Below are positions 1 through 12,897 of a stretch of 64,000 nt of DNA, in pieces. Source of the stretch: Caprella mutica. Its lineage: Eukaryota; Arthropoda; Malacostraca; Amphipoda; Caprellidae. Made by a program: the position numbers and the translations under genes. Every line of letters starts with the position of its first letter. The first letter of the stretch is position 1. The stretch is from NCBI GenBank assembly GCA_947561585.1, contig CANNZV010000120.1:1-64000 (forward strand), given 5' to 3'. The notes beneath the pieces are model-generated. The model was not told the DNA's origin. It ran no database searches and was given only the letters and a program-made list of their open reading frames with translations.

Positions 1-675
1 GTTTTTGGTTGAAACAAAAACAAAATTGCAAGTACTGATGAGTCAGCGTGATTGATTTGATAGAATCTTATTATTTTTCTATTTTACGGGTAGGTGCCGA
101 TTATTGAAAAGTGCTGATTCAACATGCTCTTACTACATAGTGAATAGCTGTTGTACCTTTTACATTTACAATGTATAAATAAAATACATTTCAATGTATT
201 GGTCAGGATAGAATCAAAGTTCCATCAATCATATCAATGACATAAGGGTGAGTAAAGTGCATACCCTAAATTTGTTCATCTTGTTGTAGTTCTTCTCTTG
301 TTCTTGGAAAATATAAGTATATAATTGTTATATTTTGAGACTATTTTCTCATCTACTTCTTTGATAGCCCACGGCTTGATTTATGGACGTTTTTCTACCC
401 ACGTTTATCTGAAAACCCAGTTTTCCTACATACCAAGTTTTTTCCTTTCCGATATACTCTTATATTCATGAGCGGTCGTTCCTGACGTTATTTCTCGATG
501 ATGACAATAAAGAAAACCAAACAGATCCATGGTCCAGTACCATGGCAAATAAGTCAACATATCAAATTAAACTGAAAATAAAGCAAAGTGTGGTCTTGTA
601 GGGCGGTCTCCAGGACACTTCAAAATATTGAAGTACGCACTTCAGTTTTCGCCAGATTTAGCATACCAAACCGTA
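1..675. other. Non-repetitive AT-rich flank, no gene seen
   Basis: No open frame with recognisable protein features, no RNA gene and no transposon end was found here. The stretch just before 676 grades into diverged copies of the 27-bp unit that follows. Confidence 0.6.
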
Positions 676-2034
676 GTGTGGAAGTGGGCACTATGAATAG
701 TAATGTGGAAGTAGACACTATGGAGTATAGTGTGGAGGTGGGCACTATGGAGTATAGTGTGGAGGTGGGCACTATGGAGTATAGTGTGGAGGTGGGCACT
801 ATGGAGTATAGTGTGGAGGTGGGCACTATGGAGTATAGTGTGGAGGTGGGCACTATGGAGTATAGTGTGGAGGTGGGCACTATGGAGTATAGTGTGGAGG
901 TGGGCACTATGGAGTATAGTGTGGAGGTGGGCACTATGGAGTATAGTGTGGAGGTGGGCACTATGGAGTATAGTGTGGAGGTGGGCACTATGGAGTATAG
1001 TGTGGAGGTGGGCACTATCGAGTATAGTGTGGAGGTGGGCACTATGGAGTATAGTGTGGAGGTGGGCACTATGGAGTATAGTGTGGAGGTGGGCACTATG
1101 GAGTATAGTGTGGAGGTGGGCACTATGGAGTATAGTGTGGAGGTGGGCATATGGAGTATAGTGTGGAGGTGGGCACTATGGAGTATAGTGTGGAGGTGGG
1201 CACTATGGAGTATAGTGTGGAGGTGGGCACTATGGAGTATAGTGTGGAGGTGGGCACTATGGAGTATAGTGTGGAGGTGGGCACTATGGAGTATAGTGTG
1301 GAGGTGGGCACTATGGAGTATAGTGTGGAGGTGGGCACTATGGAGTATAGTGTGGAGGTGGGCACTATGGAGTATAGTGTGGAGGTGGGCACTATGGAGT
1401 ATAGTGTGGAGGTGGGCACTATCGAGTATAGTGTGGAGGTGGCCACTATGGAGTATAGTGTGGAGGTGGGCACTATGGAGTATAGTGTGGAGGTGGGCAC
1501 TATGGAGTATAGTGTGGAGGTGGGCACTATGGAGTATAGTGTGGAGGTGGGCATATGGAGTTTAGTGTGGAGGTGGGCACTATGGAGTATAGTGTGGAGG
1601 TGGGCACTATGGAGTATAGTGTGGAGGTGGGCACTATGGAGTATAGTGTGGAGGTGGGCACTATGGAGTATAGTGTGGAGGTGGGCATATGGAGTATAGT
1701 GTGGAGGTGGGCACTATGGAGTATAGTGTGGAGGTGGGCACTATGGAGTATAGTGTGGAGGTGGGCACTATGGAGTATAGTGTGGAGGTGGGCACTATGG
1801 AGTATAGTGTGGAGGTGGGCACTATGGAGTATAGTGTGGAGGTGGGCATATGGAGTATAGTGTGGAGGTGGGCACTATGGAGTATAGTGTGGAGGTGGGC
1901 ATATGGAGTATAGTGTGGAGGTGGGCATATGGAGTATAGTGTGGAGGTGGGCACTATGGAGTATAGTGTGGAGGTGGGCACTATGGAGTATAGTGTGGAG
2001 GTGGGCACTATGGAGTATAGTGTGGAAGTGGGCA
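676..2034. repeat. 27-bp minisatellite, about 50 copies
   Basis: A nearly perfect head-to-tail array. Each unit contains CACTATGGAGTATAGTG, a 6-bp stem (CACTAT/ATAGTG) with a 5-base loop, followed by a G-rich GGAGGTGGG stretch. Single-base-shorter 26-bp units (GGGCATATGG in place of GGGCACTATGG) occur near 1148, 1552, 1686, 1847, 1900 and 1925. Because 27 is divisible by three the array stays open in several frames (a repeated nine-residue peptide), and each 26-bp unit shifts the frame. A CTATCGAG variant at 1019 and 1423 and the 26-bp units at 1151 and 1555 are both exactly 404 bp apart, showing a 15-unit block duplication. Confidence 0.97.
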
Positions 2035-3485
2035 CTTCAAGATAAAATCTCGCACTATGGTTTGTAGTGTATAGTGCTACTTTAAAGTGCTAGTGCCCGA
2101 TTTAACATACGGGCTAAATATCGTATAAATCTGTGAAGTATTGATTAAAATCTTATTATAATCAAATCCTCTATTAATTGTGAACATTTTATTGAACTAT
2201 CCTGATTAGTAGAGTCCTTAGAAATAAAATACCTTGTATAAAGAATTATTTTTTAGAGAAGATCATATTTTGTTTAGTTTGTTAAGCTTCCCTCTATTCC
2301 TGTATAGTGAAGTAAGCTCTATATAGTGACCTAATTGCAATTCATTATTAAGGAGTCTATACTGTATAGTGTATACTGGATATGATGAGAATAAAGTATA
2401 AATGAAAAATTGCGTGTGTTTTCATTTCCATTATTACTATGATATGAAGTTAAACCAGTGAATGTCACATGGTTGTACATGCCATTGTACAGTACGTTTT
2501 TTTACTATTTAAGGACATTACTTATATTGTATGATTTCATACACACATCCCATATCCATTACATTTCTCAAAAATATGATACCGATAAAGTTATTTTCCA
2601 TCCTGTGAAGTCATCAATTTGTGTAGAATACTGTTGTATACACCCTATTTTAATACATAAAATTGGTGTAAGAATAACTACAAATTAAATATTCACATTA
2701 TGAAAGTAAAATATCTACCTACATCAATCAGTTCAATGATTGAAATAGAAAAAATAGAATTCTCATTTAACAGCAGATAATCCATTCATTTAAATTAATT
2801 AATATAATTATGTGAAATTCGTTATTGTTTAATAAATAAATTGAATATATTTCAAATATCAAATATAATTTATTTCAAATATTTTTTTATATTCTCACCA
2901 GTCAATAATCAATATGAAAATTAATTATTAATTTTATTATATTTATAATCGTGAAAAATATTCAATTTATTTTCGTGAGAAAAAATGATAAAATTTCCTT
3001 TTCTAATTTTCGTCATATCTATAAAAGTACTTTGAATTTCGAAAAACTGTTAATCCATTAATTTTTGTAGACCATTTTTACATATTGATGATATTTTTTT
3101 CGATTAGATTAATGTAAATTTTATTTTTTTCATTTATTTTGTATGTTACCATGTATTACCAGATTTGAAATAAATCCCTATTTATTCCATCAAAACTTAA
3201 AATTCGAATAATTCAAAAACCCGTTCGAATTTCGTAAAACAAATCATCAATAGCGTTCTGTATGACCATAGGCCGAAGGTTTCCAGAAAATTTCAGCCTA
3301 TTCTGTTGGATAGTCTCTGAAAATATCCTGGAAAGTATGTCGAATTAATTCCTATGTATCCCATTATAAATCAAGTGTTAATAATTCGAAACTCCGTTTG
3401 AATTTCAAACAATCCTTTTAACACGGTAAATTCGACACCACTTCCATAAAAGTTGTAAATTTTCAAGTCTCTATGTCGGTTCTAG
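2035..3485. other. AT-rich spacer with a small transposon-like remnant
   Basis: No gene seen. Bases 2312-2346 resemble 24562-24593 in the MITE candidate at 24410-25039 (shared AGCTCTAT, TAGTGACCTA and AATTCAT in the same order), so a decayed relative of that element probably lies around 2200-2370. The remainder is very AT-rich. Confidence 0.4.
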
Positions 3486-4244
3486 GTATATTCCACCCCG
3501 AAACATTCCATCCTAGGTATATTCCACCCGGGTAAATTCCACCTCAGTGACAATGATCATTGGGGTGACGATAAAAAATAAAAGATTTTATTTTCAGAAG
3601 GCCATTTGTTAAATACTTGGTACCGATGAAGGAATAACTCAGACGATTTCCTAAGACATTTGAACCATATTTGGAGGTAGCTCAAGTTAATTTTTGAAAC
3701 TTTATCCTAAAAGACAAAAATACAAATATTCATATATTTTGTGCAATTTATTTTGAAGTTTGAATGTTGATCAAGTTAATATTAATTTTTTTTAACATGA
3801 AACTGCAGTATGTGCTCTTACAACAATGGTTGGGAGAGGTGTAGACGGGACAACTGGTGAGACAACCCATTCAATGTTTTCGCTTTTTGCTTATAAGTTG
3901 CTCTTTTAGATTTTAAGACAAAAACTCTCGTAGTCAAAGTCTCTCCTTGTTAAAAAAAGGCAATGATAGCACTCAGTCTTAAAACCCTTGGCAACAGTCC
4001 CCCCATCCCCATCAAAAACCTGGTAAAAAAAATCATGTAAAAGGGGTAGAAAAAAAATTTCGGTCAAAAATCATTTTACTCCAATTTTACTCGAAGTAGA
4101 AATACCAAATTGAAAATAAAATTAAAATAAGTAAACTGCGTCCATCGCTTTATTGCACATCACTATTCCATCCATGAGAAAATTAGAAAGTTATTAACGT
4201 TTATGTATTTTGAAGGCATTTTAACTGTCCATCGCTTTATTGCA

Positions 4245-5110
4245 GCTCTGTGAAAAGACCAAAAAATGGGCAATTAACTTCTACCGAGAGGGTAAAAATT
4301 GTAACAGGTCCTGCAAAAGGGATGACTCTTCTATATTTAGCTTATAAATTTGGGAGGGATAAGAGAAACCTAGTTTCTATTGTGGAAGATCCCGACACCA
4401 ACCCAAGGAGAGATGAGGATACGAGGAGAAGCTTTTTCCCCTCGAAATATGCGAAAACTACCCAAGCAGGTTATAAGGCAGCTAAATAACACTAGTGCCT
4501 CTATTTTCGACAAGGCTTTCATTAGTTATTCGTCCAAACAGTGTCTTAAATGAGACGATAAAGAACGTGGAGCCCATTTCCAGGCCTCCTATGGACAAGA
4601 CCCAAAAGGAAAAAGGCATTAGATGTACACAGAATTATATGAAAACAAATTTCCTACTTGTTCTTTTAACAGATGAGGAAAGAGCCACCCTTGATTGTCT
4701 GGATGGATGGGTTAAAGTTTGGATCCTACTGGAGCTGTTTATCCACACTGGTTTCGTGGTCAACAAGGAGGCTGTGGCTTTATGTTTTAAGTGGGCATCA
4801 TTGGTGAAACGTTAATTGGCCCTTTCCAAGTACCAGAGGGTGTAAACCTAACAATCCAATCCTACATTGCCTCTTTTATTGAGTACTTGTTCCCTTGGCC
4901 TAATAGTTTGCAATTTTTTCTTGGGCAAAAGATGATTTTCTTGCATTACTTCGCACAATCTCATGCTTGAAGGGTTACAACTTCTTTCCTCACATCTCTG
5001 GGAATCAAGTGAGAGACTCTCATGACTGGATTGCCTTGTTCTCTGGTCTTAAAGGTCCCCTCCAAGCAAATTTTTTTATTGCTTAAATCAACGAGGCTAA
5101 TGTTTCTTAT
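4245..5110 (+). pseudogene. Tc3-like transposase, decayed
   Basis: Frames near 4250-4560 encode an N-terminal helix-turn-helix region (LTSTERVKIV, MTLLYLAYKFGR) as in Tc1/mariner DNA-binding domains. Around 4670-4720 the frame reads TDEERATLDCLDGW, matching the TDEKxFxLDGPDGW block of Tc3-type transposases that carries the first catalytic Asp. A later block near 4930-4970 (LHYFAQSHA) corresponds to the QDNAPxHA block, with the second Asp lost, and a block near 5025-5070 (GLKGPLQ) to the SPDLNPIE block. At least three frameshifts and several stops prevent expression. Family-level identity is confident; the exact subfamily is an inference. Confidence 0.7.
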
Positions 5111-5619
5111 TATTATACTGTAAACCCTATAAAATTTGATAGCATATTTTTAATTTTGTATGCTTTTAAAGATTTTTATAATCCAAACTCTACAAAACCT
5201 ACTTTACTTCCGACTTTCTAATTTTCAGTCTGAAGAAGAAGAATGTGCACCATTTGTTTTGATTGTCAACTAGGTATTCGGTTTAATAAATTTATTTATT
5301 ATTCGTTTAAAGGTTTACATTTGGATAAACTTATTATAGAAACGTTTATATACTTTTAGAAACAATTAATATCTTAAAAGAAGGCCAAAAAGGCATTGTT
5401 TGTTTAAAAATCTAAATTTGAAATCAAAACAAAGAGTGTACAATCTTCTTTCTCAGCGTCAGGTTGGAGATTCGCTCGATTGTTGCTCACAGAATATTAA
5501 AAAACTTTAAAAGCAAATAATAAAATATATACTGAACCGAATTGTATGCGGTTTGCGTAATAATGATCGTATACCTTAGTTTTATAATATTATGTAATAA
5601 ACTCATTTTTTTCCTGGAG

Positions 5620-5990
5620 CCTGGAGAGGACCTTTAAGCCCCATTGAGCATTTCTGACCATTTCATTTGAGACATTACATCAGGACTGTTTTGACGTAAG
5701 ACCATTGACAGCCTTGTCAAAAATGGTGGCACTAGTGTCATTTAGCTGCCTTATGACCTGCCTGCGTATTTTTCGCATATTTCGAGGGGAAATTATTATT
5801 CTCCTACCCTCATCTCTCTTTCGGTTTGTGTCGGGTTTTTCCACAAAAGAAACTACTGTTCTCTTAACCCTTCCAAGTTATAAAGCTAAATATAGAAGAG
5901 TCCGCCCTTCTGTAGGACCTGCTATAATTTTTATCCTCTTGGTAGAAGTTAATCGGCCATTTTTTGGCCTTTTCACAGAGCTGCAATAAA
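5620..5990 (-). pseudogene. Internally deleted Tc3-like transposase, inverted copy
   Basis: Read on the minus strand, this repeats the N-terminal coding part of the copy at 4245 (same LTST start block and the YLAL/GR helix region) and then jumps directly to the C-terminal GLKGPLQ block, so the catalytic core has been deleted. It contains stops. It forms the right arm of the foldback structure with 4134-5340. Confidence 0.65.
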
Positions 5991-6904
5991 GCGATGGACA
6001 GTTAAAATGCCTTCAAAATACATAAACGTTCATAACTTTCAAATTTTCTCATGGATTCAAAAAATATTTCGGCAAGATACTAACATAGAAGCAATCTTCC
6101 AGTGACCAAAGTTTCACTACTGTACGATCAATATTATTAAAATTATTCACAAAATAGTGACCTGCAATAAAGCGATGGACGCAGTTTACTATATGACATC
6201 ATCTTACAGTTAATATCGTTGTTGTGTTGGCGATAGTGGAGAAAATCAGCTTGTGATTAAAAATCTAAATACCTCAACTGATAAATAGCGTTCATAGTAC
6301 CTTTCTTTCTGATGTTCTATCACATGTGTAGTGAAAAATAGAAAGCTTGTGAACCCAACAAAAGGTTTAATTTACTACAATGAAAATGAAAGTTACCTAG
6401 CATTATATGAAATGTTAATAAATGATTAATATCACTAACTAACAAACCTAACCTGTAAAGTGGGGTGGAATTTACCGGGGTGGAATATACATAGGGTGGA
6501 ATCCCTTCTACTTGTCTTTACATTTTCTCCATTTTTTGTAGTACAGTTCTATTAATTGAAATATCCTATAAGTATATACACACCATGAAGTGGTGAGCTC
6601 CACATGATGGCGAGCTGTTGAGGCCAATTCGCCTTTAAAATTTTTTACTTCAAGAGAATAAATGCCAAATTTTCTTACATAAATGGCTCGAATTTGCCGA
6701 AGAAATTCTTAGCGCATCACTAAAGTCTAAAAAAGAGAAAATCAACAAAGTGAAATAAAATTTTGGCCTGTCTAAAAGAATTTAAATTTGTCATCGTAAT
6801 ATAAAATCCAAGACTCTTTCCATGATCTTTATTGGCGTCAGATGAAGAAGATTTTCTGAATTAGTTCATATTTGTAGAACCATATTCTATTGGCAGCCCT
6901 TATA

Positions 6905-8088
6905 CAGGGTGTCCCAAAAAAAAAACGATTCCCAAATTTCGATGGCTATAATTCCAAAACTAATAAACTTACAAAATATTGGTAAATCTCATTTTGTTCC
7001 TCAACTTTTTTCTATCTCTCTAAAAATTTTCAGATGAATCAATTGAACCATTCTCTTTATGCAGTATTTTTAGTGACCAATACTAAAAACCTGTTTGCGC
7101 ACTTTCAGTAAAAAAACTTATTTCATAGTTCGAATTGTTCAAGTAGCACTTACAGAAAATTTGCAAATCACTGCTGCAAAAAGTGGTTATATGTTACTAA
7201 ATGTACATTCAACAAAATTGTAACTTGGGATTTGAAATGACATCCTTACAAGATGCACGAGCGAAACAAACACCTCGATACCGATCTTCCTTTGCTTCTG
7301 AATTTTGCTCAATGTTTGTGAACGATATTGTGATTGGCGATGAAACCGCTTTTCATTTGGATGGCAAAATAAATAGTCATAAGTCATAACTTTCGTGCAT
7401 ACATACCGAAGAGCCAACTCCTACTTTCAACTTTGACGCAGGAATTTCATGAGACAAATTATATCTGTGCGGATGGGACTTAGTGGTAATGGCCGTGTAG
7501 TCGGTCCTTATTTAAAAAAAACTTAAATGGAGTTGAATACCTTGATCCCTTATATTACAGGATCGTTCAAAGACTTCGAGAAACACATAGAAACCGATTT
7601 AATCGAACCTGGTGGGTTCAGGACGGTGCTCCTGAGTACAGAACTATTGTTGTAAGGGAAAACTAAATGTGCTATTCGGCAATAGGACTTATCGCCTTGA
7701 ATCATCGTAACAATTGGCCCACCAGATCGTCTGAAATGATTAATAGGAGGATAAGTTTGATTTTTTCAGTGACATTTTAATAAACGCTTTTTATTGTTGT
7801 GATAACATTTTTTTTACTAAACTATTTAATAAACTGTTGAAAGTTATTAACAACAACGTTTTAATATCCTAAAATTCAAAGTTAAAGAAAAGTGCGCAAA
7901 CTGGTTTTTGGTATCGGTCACTAAAAATACAACTCAAAGAAAACGGTTGAATCATTCCATCTAAAACTTTGTACAAAGATAGAACAATTGTTGAGAAACA
8001 AAGTGTGCTTTTCGAATTTTTTATAAGATAAATAGTTTTTGAATTACAGCCCTTGAAGTTTGCGTATCGTTTTTTTTGGGACACCCTG
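6905..8088 (+). mobile_element. Mariner-family element with about 215-bp inverted ends
   Basis: Ends read CAGGGTGTCCCAAAAAA on both sides and are flanked by TA (6903-6904 and 8089-8090). The inverted similarity extends inward to about 7130 and back to about 7870, including ATTTTTAGTGACC and TTTGCGCACTTT blocks on both arms, so the terminal repeats are about 215 bp long. The interior holds a broken transposase. Confidence 0.8.
7200..7740 (+). pseudogene. Mariner-like DDE transposase fragment
   Basis: Frames show GDETAFHLDGKINSHK (first catalytic block: DExxFxLDGxxNxH), then near 7560-7640 RETHRNRFNRTWWVQDGAP (the QDGAPxH block with the second Asp) and near 7700-7725 NWPTRSSE, matching WPxRSPD. 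Several frameshifts and stops separate the blocks and the N-terminal DNA-binding part is not recognisable. It lies between the inverted ends of the element at 6905-8088. Confidence 0.65.
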
Positions 8089-8090
8089 TA

Positions 8091-8936
8091 GTAATGGGTT
8101 GAATGTTTGAAGTCCAGGGGTTGTCACATGAAGAATGCATGTGAAAGAAAGTTTTTATTTCATTTATTTCTATTGTTTCATTTTACAATGCATTTATATT
8201 TTAGTCTTTATTTGGCAGTCTTTGCAAATGCTTTTAGTTTTTTCTCACCACAAAATACATAAATATTTTACGATTCTGTGTGCAGCCTGAAAATTTGAAG
8301 TGTTGAGAACCAACATTGCTGTTTGTATAATAAACTGACATGTTCGTTGCCTGAAGAGCGAATAGGCAGACCCTACTCAAAAATGGACGGGGTAATAAAC
8401 ACTTTAATGAATAGGCGACTAAGTTGTCATTCAAGTGATTACTTCCATTATATTGCGAATAAAATTTTCTATTAAATCTACACTTGAGAAAAAGTGAACT
8501 AAGATCTATTAGTGGATTCCACATTTTCTTATTAACTGTAAATAGAAAAAGATTAATTAAATCTATAAAATCTAACAAGTAAATATCAATGTCCTTAGTA
8601 AGGAATATTCCAATTATTTTCCCTTTAAATTCGTATTTTTATTTTTAAACGTTAAAGCAAATGAATGGCATGAACAGTCGATAAAATAAACGAATGGATA
8701 AAATAAAAATAACAGATTTTTGTGAACTGTTAATAGATTGTGGTATAAGAATTGCAAAATTTGGATGTTATAATTTCATGGATATTAAAAGTGTGAAAAA
8801 AACAAATTTAATCAACTAATATTTCCCTCAATATCACCTTCAAAAAGAAAACTATTCAGAAAAAGAGAAATATTTCTGATCCATAACTTATGAAAATCTG
8901 AAAAACAATACTTCTTCTACAGGCCACTATACTGAG
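8091..8936. other. Spacer without recognised gene
   Basis: AT-rich. A minus-strand open frame at 8234-8578 (114 codons) has no recognisable domain, signal peptide or splice context, and is not called as a gene. Confidence 0.5.
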
Positions 8937-10088
8937 TATACAGGCCTCATCATCTACAGTGTCTACAGGCCTCATCATCTACAGTGTCTACAGGCCTCAT
9001 CATCTACAGTGTCTACAGGCCTCATCATCTACAGTGTCTACAGGCCTCATCATCTACAGTGTCTACAGACCTCATCATCTACAGTATATACAGGCCTCAT
9101 CATATACAGTGTCTACAGGCCTCATCATCTACAGTGTCTACAGGCCTCATCATCTACAGTGTCTACAAACCTCATCATCTACAGTATATACAGGCCTCAT
9201 CATATACAGTGTCTACATACCTCATCATCTACAGTATATATACAGGCCTCATCATATACAGTGTCTACAGACCTCATCATCTACAGTGTCTACAGACCTC
9301 ATCATCTACAGTGTCTACAGGCCTCATCATCTACAGTATATACAGGCCTCATCATATACAGTGTCTACATACCTCATCATCTACAGTATATACAGGCCTC
9401 ATCATATACAGTGTCTACAGGCCTCATCATCTACAGTGCCTACAGGCCTCATCATCTACAGTGTCTACAGGCCTCATCATCTACAGTGTCTACAGGCCTC
9501 ATCATATACAGTGTCTACAGACCTCATCATCTACAGTGTCTACAGGCCTCATCATCTACAGTGTCTACAGGTCTCATCATCTACAGTGTCTACAGACCTC
9601 ATCATCTACAGTGTCTACAGGCCTCATCATCTACAGTGCCTACAGGCCTCATCATCTACAGTGTCTACAGGCCTCATCATCTACAGTGTCTACAGGCCTC
9701 ATCATCTACAGTGTCTACAGGCCTCATCATCTACAGTGCCTACAGGCCTCATCATCTACAGTGTCTACAGGCCTCATCATCTACAGTGTCTACAGGCCTC
9801 ATCATCTACAGTGTCTACAGGCCTCATCATCTACAGTGTCTACAAGCCTCATCATCTACAGTATCTACAGGCCTCATCATCTACAGTGTCTACAGGCCTC
9901 ATCATCTACAGTGTCTACAGGCCTCATCATCTACAGTGTCTACAAGCCTCATCATCTACAGTGTCTACAGGCCTCATCATCTACAGTGTCTACAAGCCTC
10001 ATCATCTACAGTGTCTACAGGCCTCATCATCTACAGTGTCTACAGACCTCATCATCTACAGTGTCTACAAGCCTCACCATTTACAATA
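8937..10088. repeat. 25-bp minisatellite, about 46 copies
   Basis: Units contain AGGCCTCATCATCTACAGTG. Since 25 leaves remainder one on division by three, all three forward frames stay open and give the same repeating peptide with starts offset by 25 bases, a clear sign that the open frames are not genes. Variant units with ATATACA instead of CTACA cluster between 9085 and 9400, and a CATACCTCATC/TATATACAGG block occurs twice about 160 bp apart. The right edge decays into ACCATTTACAATAT. Confidence 0.97.
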
Positions 10089-10620
10089 TATTCCCACATC
10101 TTAAATTCTTTAGAATTGTAGCACTATCATTTCACTCCTCAATGATGCATCATACTTTACTATCAGGACACCATAAGGGTAATCTCTCGACCATGTAAAG
10201 ATAACCAAGATGACACCTTGCATCAATATATTATTAGCCTCTGAAGAACTACTTTGCTATTCTCTATATTGCCAGAGCTACATTACACATGTGACTCTTT
10301 ATTGGCCATTGACTCCAGCCAGAGAAATAACAATAAACATTACACCCCCCTCCTCCCTTCTTCTGCTCCATAAAATGCAGAGGAAGTTACCGCTTGGGAC
10401 CTAAAGCCACAACTCACAAGATTTTGTCAGTTTTGTGTGTTTACTGGAAGATGCCTGGACTTTATTTACGAACTGTTTAGAGTAGTCTGAAGTATTTACG
10501 ATGTTCTTTTCTTTGAGATTCTCGACACTGTGAAATTGAGGCTAATTTTATTGCAGATGTGGCCCATGTATAAATATCGTACAGATGGGGAGATTTAAAG
10601 GGAGAGACAACGTACAGGGA
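10089..10620. other. Unique spacer between two arrays
   Basis: Slightly more GC than the surroundings. No gene, RNA or transposon end was recognised; a 64-codon open frame at 10210-10404 has no supporting feature. Confidence 0.5.
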
Positions 10621-10624
10621 AGAA

Positions 10625-11632
10625 ATGGAGAGGAGAGATGACTTACAGGAGAGATGGCTTACAGGAGAGATGACTTACAGGAGAGATGACTTACTGGAGA
10701 GATGACTTACAGGAGAGATAACTTACTGGAGAGATGACTTACAAGAGAAATGAATTACAGGAGAGATGACTTACAGGAGAGATGACTTACAAGAGAAATG
10801 AATTACAGGAGAGATGACTTACTGGAGAGATGACTTACAGGAGAGATGACTTACAGGAGAGATGACTTACAGGTGAGATGACTTACAGGAAAGATGATTT
10901 ACTGGAGAGATGACTTACTGGAGAGATGACTTACTGGAGAGATGACTTGCTGGAGAGATGACTTACAGGAGAGATGACTTACAGGAGAGATGACTTACTG
11001 GAAAGATGACTTACTGGAGAGATGACTTACTGAAGAGATGAATTACAGGAGAGATGACTTACTAGAGAGATGACTTACTGGAGAGATGAATTACAGGAGA
11101 GATGACTTACATGAGAGATGACTTACAGGAGAGTTGACTTACAGGGGAGATGACTTACAGGAGAGATGACTTACTGGAGAGATGACTTACTGGAGAGATG
11201 ACTTACAGGAGAGATGACTTACTGGAGAGATGACTTACAGGAGAGATGACTTACTGGAGAGATGACTTACGTACAGGAGAGATGACTTACTGGAGAGATG
11301 ACTTACAGGAGAGATGACTTACTGGAGAGATGACTTACTGGAGAGATGACTTACAGGAGAGATGACTTACAGGAGAGATGACTTACTGGAGAGATGACTT
11401 ACAGGAGAGATGACTTACTGGAGAGATGACTTACAGGAGAGATGACTTACTGGAGAGATGACTTACAGGAGAGATGACTTACTGGAGAGATGACTTACAG
11501 GAGAGATGACTTACTGGAGAGATGACTTACAGGAGAGATGACTTACAGCAGAGATGACTTGCAGGAGAGATGACTTACAAGAGAGATGACTTACAGGAGA
11601 GATGACTTACAGGAGAGATGACTTTCATAGTC
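10625..11632. repeat. 16-bp minisatellite, about 63 copies
   Basis: Unit GAGAGATGACTTACAG alternating with GAGAGATGACTTACTG. The two unit types are intermixed rather than in blocks, with sporadic AATGAATTACAG and GTTGACTT variants. One 20-base unit (extra GTAC) sits near 11268. Purine-rich on the plus strand. Confidence 0.96.
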
Positions 11633-12587
11633 ATTCTTTACATATATACCAATACTTTCCTATTTCACTTTAATTAAAAGATAATTATTTTTTTTTATTT
11701 AGGATTTAAATCCAAATTTCGACTAATTGAGAAACTTAAAGAAATTGTAAATAATCGAAAAAGAAAAACGAATCAGATATAGTAAGTACATATTGATATT
11801 GTAACAATATTAATAGATAGTAGAACAAGTATTCGTAGAGCGCATACCTTTGCAGCCGCTACATTTTTTGTTTAATTTTGACCTTTTCGTTATCTTAGTG
11901 TTCCATGTTTTCGTGAATCAAATTGTTTATGTCTAATGACCAATAGCCCCACCAAATATAAGGCAATTTTCGGGCAATAACTTTCGAGTTATGCGAATAA
12001 TAAGATTACAAATAAAAATATAAATATTGCCGAAAGTAAAGGGGAGAAGTTAATATATTTCGTATATGAATTTTTTTATGTCCAATCAAATATTTGATGG
12101 GAAAATATTGTCCTTTTAAAATTTGAACAAATAAAGAATATGTGGTATTTGTTCTTATCAGTTTAGTTGATTTGATTTTTTAAACTGTATATTAATTTCA
12201 CTAAAAAGGAAAAGAAATTGCGTTAAACTCTAAAACTCGTAAGTGAAGTTCTTTTTAAAGAATATTATTTATTTACCATTAAATGCTACATACAACGATG
12301 TCAACAAATGAAAATGACATAAACAATGAAAAATATACGACCAATCGAGCATGCAGACAATGACAGGTTTCATTATCAAATTATAATAATTGATGCAGCT
12401 TCATTGAACTCTTTCCAAAGATATTATGTATTACTGAATTGTTTTATCATTTCAGAAACAATTTCGTTGATTTCGCCTTTTTACATTTAATTTTAGAAAT
12501 ATTTATTTCTAATTAGTTTTTGAATTCCAAGTCTTGCATTCCTATCAATTACCGGCAGTAACGTTACACTTTCTCCTGAAAAATACC
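11633..12587. other. AT-rich spacer, no gene seen
   Basis: No coding, RNA or transposon signal recognised. Confidence 0.5.
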
Positions 12588-12897
12588 GTGATGTAGAGTA
12601 TTTTAGAGGAGAATAGAGAGTATTTTAGAGGAGAATAGAGTATTTTAGAGGAAAATAGAGAGTATTTTAGAGGAGAATAGAGTATTTTAGAGGAGAATAG
12701 AGAGTATTTTTGAGGAGAATAGAGAGTATTTTAGAGGAGAATAGAGAATATTTTAGAGGAGAATAGAGATTATTTTAGAGGAGAATAGAGATTATTTTAG
12801 AGGAGAATATAGAGTATTTTAGAGGAGAATATAGAGTATTTTAGAGGAGTATACAGAGTATTTTAGAGGAGAATATAGAGTATTTTAGAGGAGTATC
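12588..12897. repeat. 22/20-bp minisatellite, about 14 copies
   Basis: Units of TATTTTAGAGGAGAATAGAG with or without an extra AG, giving 20- and 22-base spacing; the last copies change to GAGTAT or GAATATAGAG. Strong purine bias on the plus strand. Confidence 0.93.

Larger units (their letters stand above)
4134..6186. mobile_element. Tail-to-tail pair of Tc3-like (Tc1/mariner) transposon copies
   Basis: TA dinucleotides at 4132-4133 and 6187-6188 flank inverted ends AACTGCGTCCATCGC. The left copy (+) runs into a right copy in opposite orientation, meeting near 5340; homology between the arms covers the N-terminal coding part and the 3' flank. Each end carries two direct copies of GTCCATCGCTTTATTGCA (4140-4157 and 4227-4244; 6163-6180 and 5982-5999 on the other strand), an IR/DR layout. 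The left repeats are 87 bp apart and the right ones 181 bp, so the left end has lost about 94 bp. The right copy lacks the middle of the transposase gene. The whole can fold into a large hairpin. Confidence 0.75.
3486..6505. mobile_element. Possible outer element bounded by GGTGGAAT-type inverted repeats
   Basis: Bases about 3508-3545 (TATTCCACCCGGGTAAATTC and neighbours) and about 6461-6502 read on the other strand (TATTCCACCCCGGTAAATTC) are inverted copies over roughly 38 bp with few mismatches. They flank the Tc3-like pair at 4134-6186. A further partial copy of the motif lies at 3486-3500. No clear target duplication was found, so this could be a larger composite or the remains of a non-autonomous element into which the Tc3-like copies inserted. 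Confidence 0.4.

Noticed and set aside
588..1913. Repeat peptides in several frames on both strands
   Set aside because: By-product of the 27-base unit; 26-base units break the frame without any sign of selection against them.
8959..10198. Three overlapping open frames of 370-404 codons
   Set aside because: All give the same repeat peptide because the 25-base unit cycles through the three frames; a repeat artefact.
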